NCBI GenBank assembly: GCA_902725215.1
Contig: CACUVI010000029.1
Coordinates: forward strand, 62,001-126,000
Direction of reading: 5' to 3'
DNA: 64,000 nucleotides
Source of the DNA: Rhodospirillaceae bacterium LM-1
Lineage (GTDB): Bacteria > Pseudomonadota > Alphaproteobacteria > Rhodospirillales > WMHbin7
Part shown: one piece after another, positions 27,364 to 37,124 of the stretch
Layout of the letters: each line of letters opens with the position of its first letter
Position numbering within the stretch: the stretch's first letter is position 1
Made by a program: the position numbers and the translations under genes
Notes under the pieces: model-generated
The model's database searches: none
Told to the model about the DNA's origin: nothing
What the model saw: the letters and a program-made list of their open reading frames with translations, nothing else

Positions 27364-27726
27364 ATGATTGAAAAGCCCAGCCTATCCGACCTGACCGCCC
27401 TTCTGACCGCCTTTCGCGATGAACGCGACTGGAAGAAGTTTCACACCATGAAGAACCTACTCCTGTCTTTGTCCCTGGAAGCCGCCGAACTCTTGGAACT
27501 GGCCCAGTGGCAGACCGACGAGGAGTTGGAGGCCCGCCTGCACGACCCCGGCGTCCAGGAACGACTACGCGAGGAATGCGCCGACATCTTCCTTTATCTA
27601 TTATTGATTGCAGAGCGAGCAGGATTCGATCTGGCCCAGGCGGGTGCGGACAAGATCAAACGCAACGCCGCCAAATACCCTGTCGAAAAGGCCAAAGGCA
27701 GCGCCAAGAAGTATACCGAGCTTTAA
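27364..27726 (+). CDS. MazG-like nucleotide pyrophosphohydrolase
   Basis: A 120-residue all-alpha NTP pyrophosphatase. The family motif is clear: ExxE as EAAELLELAQW near residues 40-50 and the second acidic pair EECADIFLYLL near 76-86, which bind magnesium. Members hydrolyse noncanonical or damaged dNTPs (dCTPase/RS21-C6 type). The gene stands alone on the plus strand, divergent from aprB, and overlaps the Crp/Fnr gene tail to tail by 4 bases. Substrate cannot be predicted from this sequence. Confidence 0.85.
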   Translation: MIEKPSLSDLTALLTAFRDERDWKKFHTMKNLLLSLSLEAAELLELAQWQTDEELEARLHDPGVQERLREECADIFLYLLLIAERAGFDLAQAGADKIKRNAAKYPVEKAKGSAKKYTEL

Positions 27727-28304
27727 ATGATGCGAATCGTCCTGCCCTGGCGCTGAATCCTCCCCTCCGCCTCTAGTTTGGCAAGCGTGCGGTACAGAAC
27801 TTCATGCGCGAGACCGATCTCACCCGCGAACTGCTTTTGCGATCCATTAAGTTGAAGAACGGATTTGTTTCCCGCCATCAGGGTCAGCGCAGCCATGACG
27901 CGCTCGTCCGCCTTGCGGATGGCGCGAATTTCCGCGCGCAGGCGGCTTTCCTGCAACTGGCTCGCCAAGCGGTGAACCACCGCCTTGGCGAACATTGGGT
28001 CGCGCTCGATATGGGCCAGAACGATCTGCTGGGGAAAAACGATGGCTTGGCTCGGTTCCTCGGCAGTGCAGTCGCAATGATATTCCGCTGAAAAAAGCGA
28101 GGCTTCGGCAAAGGTATGGCCCGGCAGGATTATGGCGATCGTCATTTCTTCGCCATCGCGTCCGAAGCGGTGCAGACGCATTTTTCCCGCCTCAAGATAA
28201 AACATGCCGAAAGGCGGGTCACCACGTTTGAATAGAATCTCGCCCCCTTTCAGATTCCTCCGCTGCACCCCAGGCATCAGAAGAAAAATCCGCCCCCAAT
28301 CCAC
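27723..28304 (-). CDS. Crp/Fnr-family transcriptional regulator without Fe-S cysteines
   Basis: A 193-residue regulator: cNMP-like barrel at about 10-110 and a winged helix-turn-helix at about 140-190. The N-terminal cysteine cluster of true FNR is absent; only two cysteines in a CDC pair near residue 77-79 exist, so it resembles Dnr/NnrR or redox/CRP-type members. The recognition helix AHEVLYRTLAKL keeps the Glu and Arg (E-x3-R) that in this family contact TTGAT/TGA half-sites. A palindrome TATGAT-TAGG-ATCATA lies 17 bases before its start, between it and the divergent cytochrome gene, which it probably controls together with itself. Confidence 0.88.
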   Translation of the reverse strand: MDWGRIFLLMPGVQRRNLKGGEILFKRGDPPFGMFYLEAGKMRLHRFGRDGEEMTIAIILPGHTFAEASLFSAEYHCDCTAEEPSQAIVFPQQIVLAHIERDPMFAKAVVHRLASQLQESRLRAEIRAIRKADERVMAALTLMAGNKSVLQLNGSQKQFAGEIGLAHEVLYRTLAKLEAEGRIQRQGRTIRII

Positions 28305-28320
28305 GCCCCCCTCCCTGTTG

Positions 28321-28336
28321 TATGATTAGGATCATA
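28321..28336. promoter_or_regulatory. Crp/Fnr-type operator palindrome TATGAT-TAGG-ATCATA
   Basis: Perfect 6-4-6 inverted repeat with core TGAT-N4-ATCA, matching the inner four bases of each FNR half-site. It lies in the 90-base region between the divergent Crp/Fnr regulator (start 28304) and the cytochrome c gene (start 28395). Confidence 0.55.
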
Positions 28337-28394
28337 TGTGTCCAGACTCGGAAAGGCTAGCCTTGGACTCACAAAAACATCCAGGAGGACTCCA

Positions 28395-28844
28395 ATGCGT
28401 TTTCGCAAAGCGGCTTTGATCGGCCTGACGGCAAGTTTTGTCTCGGCAACGGCGTGGGGCACCGAAGACGCAAGGCAACTGGTCAAAATGCCCGAGATGA
28501 TGCAGGAACACATGTTGGGCAACATGCGCGATCACCTTCTGGCCCTAGACGAGGTGTTGGGCCTGCTGTCCAAGGGCAAGGTTCGCGAGGCGGGCTGGGT
28601 CGCCGAAAAGAAAATCGGACTATCGTCGCTGGAAATGCACGGCTCTTCCCATATGGGGCCGTACATGCCCGAAGGCATGCGCAATATCGGCACCGAAATG
28701 CACCGCGCCGCCAGCCGTTTCGCCATCGCCGCCGAAGAAGCGGACCTGGCGCACAGCTACGAGGCGCAACAAAAGGTGTTCGAGGCGCTTCAGGGCATCA
28801 CGCAGAACTGCAACGCCTGCCACAGCGCCTATCGTCTGCGCTGA
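28395..28844 (+). CDS. Cytochrome c'/c-556-like periplasmic protein
   Basis: A 149-residue exported protein with signal peptide MRFRKAALIGLTASFVSATAWG and a single haem-binding motif CNACH close to the C-terminus (about residues 139-143), the arrangement of class II (four-helix) cytochromes c. The N-terminal helix has a methionine-rich stretch, MPEMMQEHMLGNMRDHL, which could provide a distal ligand as in c-556. The start at 28395 follows CAGGAGGAC. It is divergent from the Crp/Fnr gene and a likely target of it; possible roles are NO binding or electron transfer. It abuts the chemoreceptor gene end to end with no spacer (TGATCA). Confidence 0.82.
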   Translation: MRFRKAALIGLTASFVSATAWGTEDARQLVKMPEMMQEHMLGNMRDHLLALDEVLGLLSKGKVREAGWVAEKKIGLSSLEMHGSSHMGPYMPEGMRNIGTEMHRAASRFAIAAEEADLAHSYEAQQKVFEALQGITQNCNACHSAYRLR

Positions 28845-30863
28845 TCAGGCGGCGTTGACCCCCTTCAGGAAATCCTGCACGCAAGCCTGGATGCCGGTCG
28901 CTTCCTTGGACAGACCAGAAGAAATGCCTTGAATTCCCTCGGCAGCCTCCTTGGATTTTTCGGCGACGACATGAACCTGATCGACGGTGGAACTCATGCC
29001 GTCGGCAGCGTTGGCGGCTTGTTCGGCATTGCGGGCGATCTCGCGGGTGGCCGCTCCTTGTTCCTCGACCGCCGAAGCGATGGCCCCTGAAATTTCGCTG
29101 ATCCGCTGGATGATCTCCATGATGGACTGGATGGCGCGCACCGCCTCGCCGGTGGCCTGCTGAACGCCTTGCACTTGCAGCGTAATGTCTTCTGTGGCCT
29201 TGCCGGTTTGATTGGCTAGGTTCTTCACCTCGTTGGCGACCACGGCGAATCCCTTGCCCGCCTCGCCCGCCCTGGCCGCCTCGATGGTGGCGTTCAAGGC
29301 AAGCAGATTGGTTTGCGACGCGATGTCATTGATCAGGGTGACGACTTCGCTGATGCGCTGAGCCGCCGTCGAAAGGCCCTGAACGGTGGCATTGGCGCCA
29401 TGCGCCTGCTCCACCGCCTGACCGGCGACATGCGAGGCTTCGCTGACTTGTCTGGCGATCTCGTCGATCGAGGCCGACAATTCCTCGGCCGCCGCCGCCA
29501 CCGCCTGCACGCTGCCCGCAGTATTCTCCGCGGCTTTGGCCACCGTGCCTGCCTGCACACCCGTGTCGCCAGCCGTCTTGCTCATATCGCCAGACGTTTC
29601 TTCCATACGCTTTACCGACTGCCCCAACGACGACAGAATCCCCGCCACCTGGGTTTCAAATGTCTTGGCCAAGCCACGCAGCTTTTCCGCTTGTTGCGCG
29701 CGCTGACGATGTTCGGCCTCTTGCTCGGCAGCCAAACGTTCGGCTTCCTGCAAGCCGCTCTTGAAAATCTCGACGGAACGAGCCATGCCCCCCACTTCGT
29801 CCTGGCGCTGGTTGAACGGCACCGCGACATCCAGCTTTCCATCGGCCAGTTCGCTCATGACCTGGCTTAGCCGACCAAGGCTTTGGCTGATTGAACGCCC
29901 CAGCCAGAAGGAGAAAGCGAAAGCCGCCATCAGCACCAGGGCGGCGGCGGCCAGATTGAGCGCCAATTTGCTTTTGAAGCCGGAAATGCGCTGCGCCAGC
30001 ATCCGATCAAGTTCGGCCAGCGACGCCAACCACATCGCGTCCGTGGCCGCCACCACCTTGCCTTGCAGTTCGGCCAGCATCTTGGCGTCGGGCTTGGCGG
30101 CAACGGCGGCAGCCGTTGGGCTTAAGGCATCCAAAGCCATGCCGTAAGCATCGACCGCCGATTTAAGCGATGAAAAGGGCTTATCCAGGGCAGACTTCAT
30201 CAAACCGTCCGCGTTCCCCCGATAACCGGCATCGAGCGAAGCGGCCGTTCCATCCATGGCGGACTGAAAACCAGCCCGGCGTTTCAGGAATTCAGCCGCC
30301 TTGGCCAGATCGCCAACGCCGCTTGCCGCTTCCTGCGCGGTTTCCAGAACCTGGGCAGAACTATCCGTCAGTTCCGGCAGTTTGATGACCACCAGATCCA
30401 TGGCGTAGTAGGAATCGAGATCAGGATCGAGGATCAGGTTCGACGCATCGCCAACGCGGGCAATGGCGGCGCGCACGGCGGACACCGCATCCTTGTAGGA
30501 CTCGCGCCGCTCCGCCGGGCCTGCCTGACCGGCATCTTTCAACTTCTTTATCGTCGCGAGAATGGGGCCGTAAACTTCGTCCGCGCCAACCTCGCCCCCT
30601 ACCGCACGATGGACTGTCGTCAGTTGCTCAAGTCCGGCGCTAAAGGCCTTGACGTCCAGCTTGTCGGCGGCGAAGCCGCCCGTCAGCTCAATTTCAAGCC
30701 CCCGAAGGGCTGCAATATATTGGCTGCCCAATTCCTCCTTGGCTGCAAAATCGATGTCCTTATTGCTTTGCGCAATCAGAAGCCACGCTAAAAATGCCGC
30801 CGGAATCACGAAAACCAGCGACAGCAAAGTTAGTTTTCGATTGATTTTGTAGCTATCCAGCAT
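28845..30863 (-). CDS. Methyl-accepting chemotaxis protein
   Basis: A 672-residue transmembrane chemoreceptor. First helix at about 11-30 ([19 protein letters not shown]), a large periplasmic helical sensor of about 270 residues, second helix near 300-325 ([19 protein letters not shown]), HAMP, and a cytoplasmic signalling domain whose tip contains the conserved hairpin [20 protein letters not shown]. The ATG at 30863 is preferred; a TTG at 30923 would add 20 residues that do not belong to the family. The ligand is unknown. It is a single gene, convergent with the cytochrome gene. Confidence 0.92.
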   Translation of the reverse strand: MLDSYKINRKLTLLSLVFVIPAAFLAWLLIAQSNKDIDFAAKEELGSQYIAALRGLEIELTGGFAADKLDVKAFSAGLEQLTTVHRAVGGEVGADEVYGPILATIKKLKDAGQAGPAERRESYKDAVSAVRAAIARVGDASNLILDPDLDSYYAMDLVVIKLPELTDSSAQVLETAQEAASGVGDLAKAAEFLKRRAGFQSAMDGTAASLDAGYRGNADGLMKSALDKPFSSLKSAVDAYGMALDALSPTAAAVAAKPDAKMLAELQGKVVAATDAMWLASLAELDRMLAQRISGFKSKLALNLAAAALVLMAAFAFSFWLGRSISQSLGRLSQVMSELADGKLDVAVPFNQRQDEVGGMARSVEIFKSGLQEAERLAAEQEAEHRQRAQQAEKLRGLAKTFETQVAGILSSLGQSVKRMEETSGDMSKTAGDTGVQAGTVAKAAENTAGSVQAVAAAAEELSASIDEIARQVSEASHVAGQAVEQAHGANATVQGLSTAAQRISEVVTLINDIASQTNLLALNATIEAARAGEAGKGFAVVANEVKNLANQTGKATEDITLQVQGVQQATGEAVRAIQSIMEIIQRISEISGAIASAVEEQGAATREIARNAEQAANAADGMSSTVDQVHVVAEKSKEAAEGIQGISSGLSKEATGIQACVQDFLKGVNAA

Positions 30864-30989
30864 CGGAGGCCCCCACACATTCGGGCTGCGCCACTCAGGC
30901 ACAGTCTTTAAGCACTCCAACAAGGATGATCGTGTAGTTACAAAATTATTGCAAGAAAAAGTTACTCGGCGATCATTAACGTGTGTAAC

Positions 30990-31898
30990 CTACTCTGCAT
31001 CGTCGCCGCTCCAAGACAGCCCTTCGCGGCCTTGCCAATAACCGTCAACGAAGGGAATGTCTGGGCAAAGTTCACGGAGCCTTGATCCGGCCTCGGCGGG
31101 TGAAATCTTCTCATTGATCGCGTCGCGCCACAGACCGGCGACGGCCACCATGTCGGCATCCTGAGGCATCAGGCGCATGCGTCCGATGCCGATCTCGCGC
31201 AGCTCGGGTAGTTTTGCGGCCAGTTCCACATAGCCGTGCGACATGGTTTCGGTGCCGTTGACGATCAAGATGTTCTGGCCGTCCAGCGTATCGACCGGCT
31301 TGCCATCGGCGTCCAGCCCGCAAACATATTGGCAGGAATCCTTGGCCAGACCGTGCGCTCTGGCGTGGTAACAGCGCGCCGAAACAGTCAAGGGCAGACG
31401 CCCGAACACCATCATTTCAAGTTCAATATCGCCCTTGGCCATCGACAGCAGACCGGCCATCTTTGCCGACGCCTCGACATGCAGGCAGGCCCGCACGGCG
31501 CCCATGCCCGCAAAGACCTTAAGCGTGTCCTCGTTGAACAGATTGATATAGGGACCAACCACGAAAGGCTGGCCTTTCAGGGCGGGAATTCCCGCCACAT
31601 CATTGACCTCGACCAGCAGACCGGCATCGGCAGCACCTACCAGCGCCTCCATTTCCCGCTCGCTGGTCACCAGGGCCAGGGTGGACAACACCACCTCCTT
31701 GCCCGCCTTTTGCAGACGCTCGGCCACTTCTGGAATCATCGGGTCGAAGAAAGGTGCCCGCTTCGAACAAACCACTTCGCCCAAATGCACGCTATCGACC
31801 GGCGCTTCATCGGCCATTCGGAAATAGAAATCGCGCCGTCTTTCGGGCGTCCAGTGAAACAGAAGCGGCCCGATGGAAAGTTTTTGAGAGGAAGTCAT
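30990..31898 (-). CDS. ubiV: UbiV, oxygen-independent ubiquinone hydroxylation protein (U32 peptidase family)
   Basis: A 302-residue U32-family protein that, with UbiU, hydroxylates the ubiquinone ring without O2. It has the [4Fe-4S] cysteines CYHARAHGLAKDSCQYVCG in the middle of the protein. The N-terminal barrel starts KLSIGPLLFHW. It is the last gene of the ubiT-ubiU-ubiV operon and overlaps ubiU by 4 bases. In bacteria with this operon it allows ubiquinone synthesis under anoxic conditions, fitting a facultatively anaerobic respiratory lifestyle. Confidence 0.92.
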   Translation of the reverse strand: MTSSQKLSIGPLLFHWTPERRRDFYFRMADEAPVDSVHLGEVVCSKRAPFFDPMIPEVAERLQKAGKEVVLSTLALVTSEREMEALVGAADAGLLVEVNDVAGIPALKGQPFVVGPYINLFNEDTLKVFAGMGAVRACLHVEASAKMAGLLSMAKGDIELEMMVFGRLPLTVSARCYHARAHGLAKDSCQYVCGLDADGKPVDTLDGQNILIVNGTETMSHGYVELAAKLPELREIGIGRMRLMPQDADMVAVAGLWRDAINEKISPAEAGSRLRELCPDIPFVDGYWQGREGLSWSGDDAE

Positions 31899-32893
31899 CG
31901 CCAGCTCTTCTTGTATGCGCCCGTGGTCTGGCGTCCGCCCTCGGAATGTTGCGAAAGCGCCCCTGCTGCGACCGTTCCGTCATGACCGCCCGCAAGCTGA
32001 TCGATGGCCTTGCGGAAAGTGCCCACCACCTCCGCCACATAGGCCTTACCGCGCTGACGCCCTTCGATCTTCAAGGCTTTGACCCCCGCCGCTTTCAATT
32101 GCGGCAGAATGTCGATGGTGTTCAGGCTGACCGGGTCCTCGAACAGATACGAGGTTTTTCCATCGGCCACGAAACGGCCCTTGCAAGGCGTCGGATACCC
32201 CGCCGGTTCGTTTTTCTCGAAGCTGTTGATGGTGATGCCGCCCAGGCGCGACATCAGCTTGCCGCCCTCCTCGTCATAGCGCACATGACTGGCGGGTGCG
32301 CAAGCGCCCTGGCTGTTGGGCGAGGTGCCAGTCAGATATGAAGACAGAGCGCAACGCCCCTCGGCCATCACGCACAATCCGCCAAAAGCGAAAACTTCGG
32401 TTTCGACGCCGACCTCGCGGGTCAGCTTGGCGATTTCATCAACCGTCAGAACGCGCGGCAACACCACGCGCTTGACGTCGAAACGGTCGCGGTAGAAGGC
32501 AATGGCGGAAGCGTTCGAGGCGGCCGCCTGCACCGACAGATGCAATCGTTGGCCGGGATGCGTCCTGCGCGCATAGTCCAGAAGACCGATATCGGCCAGA
32601 ATGATGGCGTCGGCGCCCAGGCTGTGCGCGTCGTCCACCGCCCTGTGCCAGGGCTGGGCATTGCCCGCCTTAGGAAAGGTGTTGATGGCGATCAGCACCT
32701 TGCGGCCCTTGGTATGGGCATAGGCGATGCCCTCTTTCATTTCGCGCCGGTCGAAATTGAGGCCGGGGAAATTGCGCGCATTGGTCTCGTCGCGAAAACC
32801 GCAATAGACGGTATCGGCGCCCGCATCGACGGCGGCGCGCAAAGCTGCCGGCGTTCCCGCCGGGCAAACCAGTTCCAGATAGGGATCGTTCAT
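31895..32893 (-). CDS. ubiU: UbiU, oxygen-independent ubiquinone hydroxylation protein (U32 peptidase family)
   Basis: A 332-residue partner of UbiV. The N-terminus ELVCPAGTPAALRAAVDAGA is the typical first strand and helix of U32 proteins. The four iron-sulfur cysteines are visible: GGLCVMAEGRCALSSY, GACAPAS, and YPTPCKGRF. It overlaps both neighbours by 4 bases (ATGA), so ubiT, ubiU and ubiV are translated together. Protease activity is not expected for this branch, despite the family name. Confidence 0.93.
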   Translation of the reverse strand: MNDPYLELVCPAGTPAALRAAVDAGADTVYCGFRDETNARNFPGLNFDRREMKEGIAYAHTKGRKVLIAINTFPKAGNAQPWHRAVDDAHSLGADAIILADIGLLDYARRTHPGQRLHLSVQAAASNASAIAFYRDRFDVKRVVLPRVLTVDEIAKLTREVGVETEVFAFGGLCVMAEGRCALSSYLTGTSPNSQGACAPASHVRYDEEGGKLMSRLGGITINSFEKNEPAGYPTPCKGRFVADGKTSYLFEDPVSLNTIDILPQLKAAGVKALKIEGRQRGKAYVAEVVGTFRKAIDQLAGGHDGTVAAGALSQHSEGGRQTTGAYKKSWR

Positions 32894-33573
32894 GCCGAAG
32901 CCGCTTCCTTGGTTTTGACGGCGCGGGTTTCCAGCTTGGCCAAGCGGGTCTTCAGTCCTGAAATTTCCGTGCGCAGCGCATCGGCTTCCGCCTCGGGATT
33001 GTGGTGGTCGTGCGCCATGTCGTGGAGCGAACGCAAACCATCCTGCGCCCGCAGCGCCAAGCGCTTGGCCATCTCGTCGGCCACGGCGATCAGACGGGCG
33101 GCGGGCTGCGCGAACGGCCCCAGAAAAGCCAGCACATCATCGAGAACCGAAATTTCCTCGCCATCCAGCGTATTGCGCAGCGCCACGATCAGCGCCGTGT
33201 CGCCGGTAACGGTCAACTCGCGGGTAAAGAACAGGCTGTCGCCGTCGATGCGCCCTTCCATCAGATCGATCAAGGTGGCCAAACGGCCAGAAATCGTGGC
33301 CTGGGCCTCGTCGTCCTCGTGAGCCAACATCAGGCGCACCGGAGCGCTCCCCTCGTTGATGTCGATCAGGAAGCGATGATGGGTGTCCCTGGGTTCGATG
33401 ACAATCCGAGCCGGGGCCAGTTCCGCCAATCTTTCGATCAGACGAGGGTGGCGGCGCTCGACCAGACGCATGGCAAGACCTAGCAAAGGCTCCAGCGCCT
33501 TGGGCGGCATGGGACGCAGGGCAAGGCCTGCCAGTCTGGCCGGAAGTTCGAGATGGCGGGTGGTCTGAGACAT
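32890..33573 (-). CDS. ubiT: UbiT, SCP2-domain accessory protein for anaerobic ubiquinone synthesis
   Basis: A 227-residue protein with an SCP2-like lipid-binding domain at about 45-160 (for example RDTHHRFLIDINEG, TISGRLATLIDLMEGRIDGDSLFF) and a C-terminal coiled coil (EISGLKTRLAKLETRA). UbiT binds the isoprenoid-tailed intermediate and is needed for the O2-independent pathway. The start MSQTTRHLEL at 33573 is used; the frame upstream to 33900 is antisense to the leader of the cold-shock gene and has poor composition. First gene of ubiTUV. No FNR box was found in its upstream region. Confidence 0.88.
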   Translation of the reverse strand: MSQTTRHLELPARLAGLALRPMPPKALEPLLGLAMRLVERRHPRLIERLAELAPARIVIEPRDTHHRFLIDINEGSAPVRLMLAHEDDEAQATISGRLATLIDLMEGRIDGDSLFFTRELTVTGDTALIVALRNTLDGEEISVLDDVLAFLGPFAQPAARLIAVADEMAKRLALRAQDGLRSLHDMAHDHHNPEAEADALRTEISGLKTRLAKLETRAVKTKEAASA

Positions 33574-33866
33574 GGCACATATCCGATTATGCTTAAGCGC
33601 TAGACTTTGCACCTTCAGGCGCCGCCCCGTCAACAATACCGGCTGTCCACCTGCAACCACAAGCGCTGGGGGGTGTGCGCCTCCCCTCCCCCTAAGGGCA
33701 GGCGAAATAGGGGGTAATACCTGGGAAGCGGTTGCAATCGCAGGACGATTTGGAACGGTCACGAGAAAATTGCTGGAAAAGAGGTCCGAGTCGTGAGACA
33801 AATTCAGGGTCCGGTAGCCTGAAAAGAATCCGGACGGGGATTTGAGTTGATGAAGGGGCGGTACAC

Positions 33867-34376
33867 GTGTCCAACTACGGTTTCGGAGGGGGAAAGCCAA
33901 GAGCTCCCCAGCAAGGGTTCCAAATTCGAGCCCGCGTGAAATGGTTCAATCCAGACAAAGGATTTGGTTTCGTGGCGCCGATGGACGGATCGCCCGACGC
34001 CTTTTTGCATGTCTCGGTGCTTCAGAAATTTGGACTCGCCATTCTGCCCGAAGGGGCGGAAATCCTGTGCGAGGTGGCGCAGGGCGCCAAGGGCCAGCAG
34101 GTTTTAAGCATCCTGGATGCCGACACCACGAACCTGCCTCAGCCCGAACCGGTCCCGGCTGCCGACGGCCCCTCGTTGTCCGGCGCCGTCAAATGGTTCG
34201 CCGCCGAGAAGGGATTTGGCTTCATCACCGCCGACGATGGCGGCAAGGATGTCTTCATCCATAAAAGCGTGCTGCGCCGCTGCGGCATCGAAACCCTGGC
34301 CGAAGGCCAGCGGGTTCAGGTGGTCGCCACCAGCACGCCCAAGGGCCGCGAAGCCACCTGGATCGATCTGGGCTGA
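33867..34376 (+). CDS. Twin cold-shock domain protein
   Basis: A 169-residue protein with two cold-shock domains: residues 20-88 ([16 protein letters not shown]) and 103-169 ([16 protein letters not shown], then DVFIHKSVL). Each has RNP1-type KGFGF and an RNP2-like VF(L)H motif for single-stranded RNA or DNA binding. Tandem CSDs are common in alphaproteobacteria. The start is a GTG at 33867. The 293-base region before it is shared with ubiT on the other strand; I saw no clear promoter there. A bidirectional terminator follows at 34414. Confidence 0.92.
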   Translation: MSNYGFGGGKPRAPQQGFQIRARVKWFNPDKGFGFVAPMDGSPDAFLHVSVLQKFGLAILPEGAEILCEVAQGAKGQQVLSILDADTTNLPQPEPVPAADGPSLSGAVKWFAAEKGFGFITADDGGKDVFIHKSVLRRCGIETLAEGQRVQVVATSTPKGREATWIDLG

Positions 34377-34413
34377 CCGCCTTCGCGATTAAGGAAGCAA
34401 CCCGGCAGACAAA

Positions 34414-34443
34414 AAAACACCCCGCCTTTGAGCGGGGTGTTTT
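34414..34443. terminator. Bidirectional terminator
   Basis: Perfect 12-bp stem AAAACACCCCGC/GCGGGGTGTTTT with a 6-base loop; U-rich tails on both strands. It ends the cold-shock gene (plus) and the small membrane protein gene (minus). Confidence 0.88.
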
Positions 34444-34471
34444 CTTTCAGTCGGCGAAGCCGAACGTGACG

Positions 34472-34660
34472 TCAGTGGGCTTCCTCGTTTCCGCCACCGG
34501 CGTTTCCAGCCAGAATGGTCACGACGACCAAGCCAAGACCGGCCAGGGCGAGAGCCAGATAGAGCGGCAGGAAGAACTTGAAGACGAAGATGCTGAAATA
34601 AAGAGCGAGAACAACAAGGGCCAGAACAAGCGTGCCCAGCGTCTTGGCGGTAGCGTTCAT
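34472..34660 (-). CDS. Small two-helix membrane protein, 62 residues
   Basis: Not recognised. The product has two hydrophobic segments, LGTLVLALVVLALYFSIFVF and LPLYLALALAGLGLVVVTIL, and a short GNEEAH tail. An upstream GGAGGG motif at the right spacing precedes the ATG at 34660, and a strong terminator lies 28 bases after the stop, so this is a complete transcription unit and not a fragment. A perfect FNR box lies 123 bases upstream in the region it shares with glgB. It could be an anaerobically controlled small membrane protein; function unknown. Confidence 0.6.
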   Translation of the reverse strand: MNATAKTLGTLVLALVVLALYFSIFVFKFFLPLYLALALAGLGLVVVTILAGNAGGGNEEAH

Positions 34661-34782
34661 GCGAAAAACCCTCCATCGAGTCCGGCTAGGCTCCCCCAGG
34701 AGCCGGATAAAACATTTGACGTAGGTACTACGCCCCGCCCCGTTTGTCTATAGTTCTCTGATGTGCTCATATAGTCTTGGCT

Positions 34783-34796
34783 TTGATATAGATCAA
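34783..34796. promoter_or_regulatory. Perfect FNR box TTGAT-ATAG-ATCAA
   Basis: Exact match to TTGAT-N4-ATCAA in the 250-base divergent region between the 62-residue membrane protein gene and glgB (115 bases before its ATG). A -10-like TATAGT at 34770-34775 lies just upstream on the plus strand, so an Fnr-type protein here could repress one direction and activate the other. Confidence 0.7.
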
Positions 34797-34910
34797 TCGA
34801 CAAATGATGGACGGCCTCAAGCCGTGAAGGACCTGTCCACCAATCGTCTCTTGCCCTGAAGCGCTTGAAGGGAAAGACTGCATAGCCCGCAACAAACAAG
34901 AAACCGGATC

Positions 34911-37124
34911 ATGCCCACCCGTTCATCGAAATCCCGCAAGTCCACCCCCGCCGATCTGATCGCTCTTGGCGACCATTCCGACCCCTTCGGCTATCTCGGC
35001 CTGCACAAGGGGGAAAATGGGCGCCATGCGTTGCGCAGTTTCCAGCCGGGCGCCTCGCGAGTCGAGGTGGTTGATCGAGGCACGGGGCAGCCCCTGGCCG
35101 AGATGGGCCGCATCCACGACAGCGGCCTCTTCGAGGCCGAACTGGACAAGCCGCCCGCCAAAGGATGGCGGCTGCGCGTTCATTCAAGCGGCGGCGCCAT
35201 GACTGAGGTCGAGGACGCCTATCGTTTCGGCACCACCTTCGGCGACATGGACCGCCATCTGCTGGGCGAAGGCACGCATTGGCGCTCGTTCGATGTGCTG
35301 GGCGCGCATCCGATGGAAATCGACGGCGTTGCCGGAACGCGCTTTGCCGTTTGGGCGCCCAATGCCAGACGCGTCAGCGTCATCGGCGATTTTAATCAAT
35401 GGGATGGGCGTAGGCACGCGATGCGCCTGCATCCGGGAATCGGCGTTTGGGAAATCTTCGTGCCGGGCGTGCATGTCGGCGACGTCTACAAATTCGAGAT
35501 CAAGGCGCAATCGGGCGCACTGATGGCCGAGAAATCGGATCCTTGCGGATTCTGGGCCGAAGTGCCGCCCAAAAGCGCCAGCCGGGTTTGGAAGGTTGGC
35601 GGGCGCGAGTGGCACGATAGCCAGTGGATGAAAAAGCGCCAGGACATGAATGCATTGGACCGCCCGGTCAGCATTTACGAGGTGCATCTGGGTTCGTGGA
35701 AGCGCGTGCCGGAAGAAGGCAACCGCCCGCTCACCTATCGCGAGATGGCGCATCAGCTGGCGCAGTACGTCGAAGAGATGGGTTTCACCCATATCGAATT
35801 TCTGCCTGTGCACGAACATCCCTTCGATGGTTCGTGGGGCTATCAGCCGATTGGCCTGTTTGCTCCGTCTTCGCGCTACGGCTCGCCCGACGACTTCGCC
35901 TATCTGGTCGATTACCTGCATGGGCGCGGCATCGGCGTCATCATCGACTGGGTGGCCGGACATTTTCCTTCCGACGCCCATGGACCGGCTTGGTTCGACG
36001 GCTCGCATCTGTACGAGCACGAAGACCCGCGCCAGGGCATCCACAAGGATTGGAACACGCTGATCTACAATTACGGCCGCAACGAAGTGGCCAATTTCCT
36101 GCTGTCGAACGCGCTATTCTGGATGGAGAATTTCCATATCGACGGGCTGCGCGTCGATGCCGTGGCGTCGATGCTGTATCTCGATTATTCCAGAGAGCCG
36201 GGCGAATGGATCCCCAACAATTACGGCGGCAATGAAAATCTGGAAGCCATTTCCTTCATCCGGCGCATGAACGAACTGGTCTATGGACAGCATGCGGGGG
36301 TGATGACCATCGCCGAGGAATCGACGGCCTGGCCGATGGTGTCGCGCCCCACTTGGCTGGGCGGCCTTGGTTTCGGCCTGAAATGGAACATGGGCTGGAT
36401 GCACGACACCTTGCGTTTCATGAGCAAGGATCCCGTGCACAGACGTTATCACCACGACGACCTGACCTTCGGCCTGCTTTACGCTTGGCATGAAAACTTC
36501 ATCCTACCGCTCTCGCACGACGAAGTGGTGCACGGCAAGGGATCGATCCTGTCGCGCATGCCGGGCGACCGCTGGCAGCGATTCGCCAATCTGCGCGCCT
36601 ATTACGGATTCATGTACGGCCAGCCCGGCAAGAAGCTGCTCTTCATGGGCTGCGAATTCGGCCAGGAAAACGAATGGAACTATCAGACGTCGCTGGACTG
36701 GCATCTGATGGGCGATACGATGCATGAAGGGGCTAGGCGCTGCGTAGCCGACCTCAACCATCTGTACCGAGACACGCCCGCCCTGCACGAGTTGGACTGC
36801 GATCCGGCGGGATTTGCCTGGATCGACTGCAACGACCGCGACAACAGCGTGATTTCCTGGCTGCGCAAAAGCAAGGGCGAGCAGGATGTGGTGCTGCTGG
36901 TCAGCAACTTCACGCCGGTGCTGCGCCATGGTTACCGCGTCGGCGTGCCCAGGGCTGGTTTCTGGCAAGAAATCCTCAACACCGATTCCGCCTATTACGG
37001 CGGGTCGGACGCCGGAAACGGCGGCGGGCGCCAAGCCGAGGAAATTCCCTGGCATGGGCAATCCTTCTCGCTGGATCTGACCCTGCCGCCGCTGTCCACA
37101 ATCGCCCTTCGGTGCAAGGGATGA
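34911..37124 (+). CDS. glgB: 1,4-alpha-glucan (glycogen) branching enzyme
   Basis: Transfers short glucan chains to alpha-1,6 branch points in glycogen. The 737-residue protein has two N-terminal beta-sandwich modules (CBM48 type) to about residue 230 and a GH13 catalytic barrel: nucleophile in [18 protein letters not shown], acid/base Glu in IAEESTAWP, and [10 protein letters not shown] with the transition-state Asp. Full length for the long-form GlgB. First gene of glgB-glgX-malQ-pmbA, each overlapping the next by 4 bases. Regulation through the upstream FNR box is plausible. Confidence 0.96.
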   Translation: MPTRSSKSRKSTPADLIALGDHSDPFGYLGLHKGENGRHALRSFQPGASRVEVVDRGTGQPLAEMGRIHDSGLFEAELDKPPAKGWRLRVHSSGGAMTEVEDAYRFGTTFGDMDRHLLGEGTHWRSFDVLGAHPMEIDGVAGTRFAVWAPNARRVSVIGDFNQWDGRRHAMRLHPGIGVWEIFVPGVHVGDVYKFEIKAQSGALMAEKSDPCGFWAEVPPKSASRVWKVGGREWHDSQWMKKRQDMNALDRPVSIYEVHLGSWKRVPEEGNRPLTYREMAHQLAQYVEEMGFTHIEFLPVHEHPFDGSWGYQPIGLFAPSSRYGSPDDFAYLVDYLHGRGIGVIIDWVAGHFPSDAHGPAWFDGSHLYEHEDPRQGIHKDWNTLIYNYGRNEVANFLLSNALFWMENFHIDGLRVDAVASMLYLDYSREPGEWIPNNYGGNENLEAISFIRRMNELVYGQHAGVMTIAEESTAWPMVSRPTWLGGLGFGLKWNMGWMHDTLRFMSKDPVHRRYHHDDLTFGLLYAWHENFILPLSHDEVVHGKGSILSRMPGDRWQRFANLRAYYGFMYGQPGKKLLFMGCEFGQENEWNYQTSLDWHLMGDTMHEGARRCVADLNHLYRDTPALHELDCDPAGFAWIDCNDRDNSVISWLRKSKGEQDVVLLVSNFTPVLRHGYRVGVPRAGFWQEILNTDSAYYGGSDAGNGGGRQAEEIPWHGQSFSLDLTLPPLSTIALRCKG

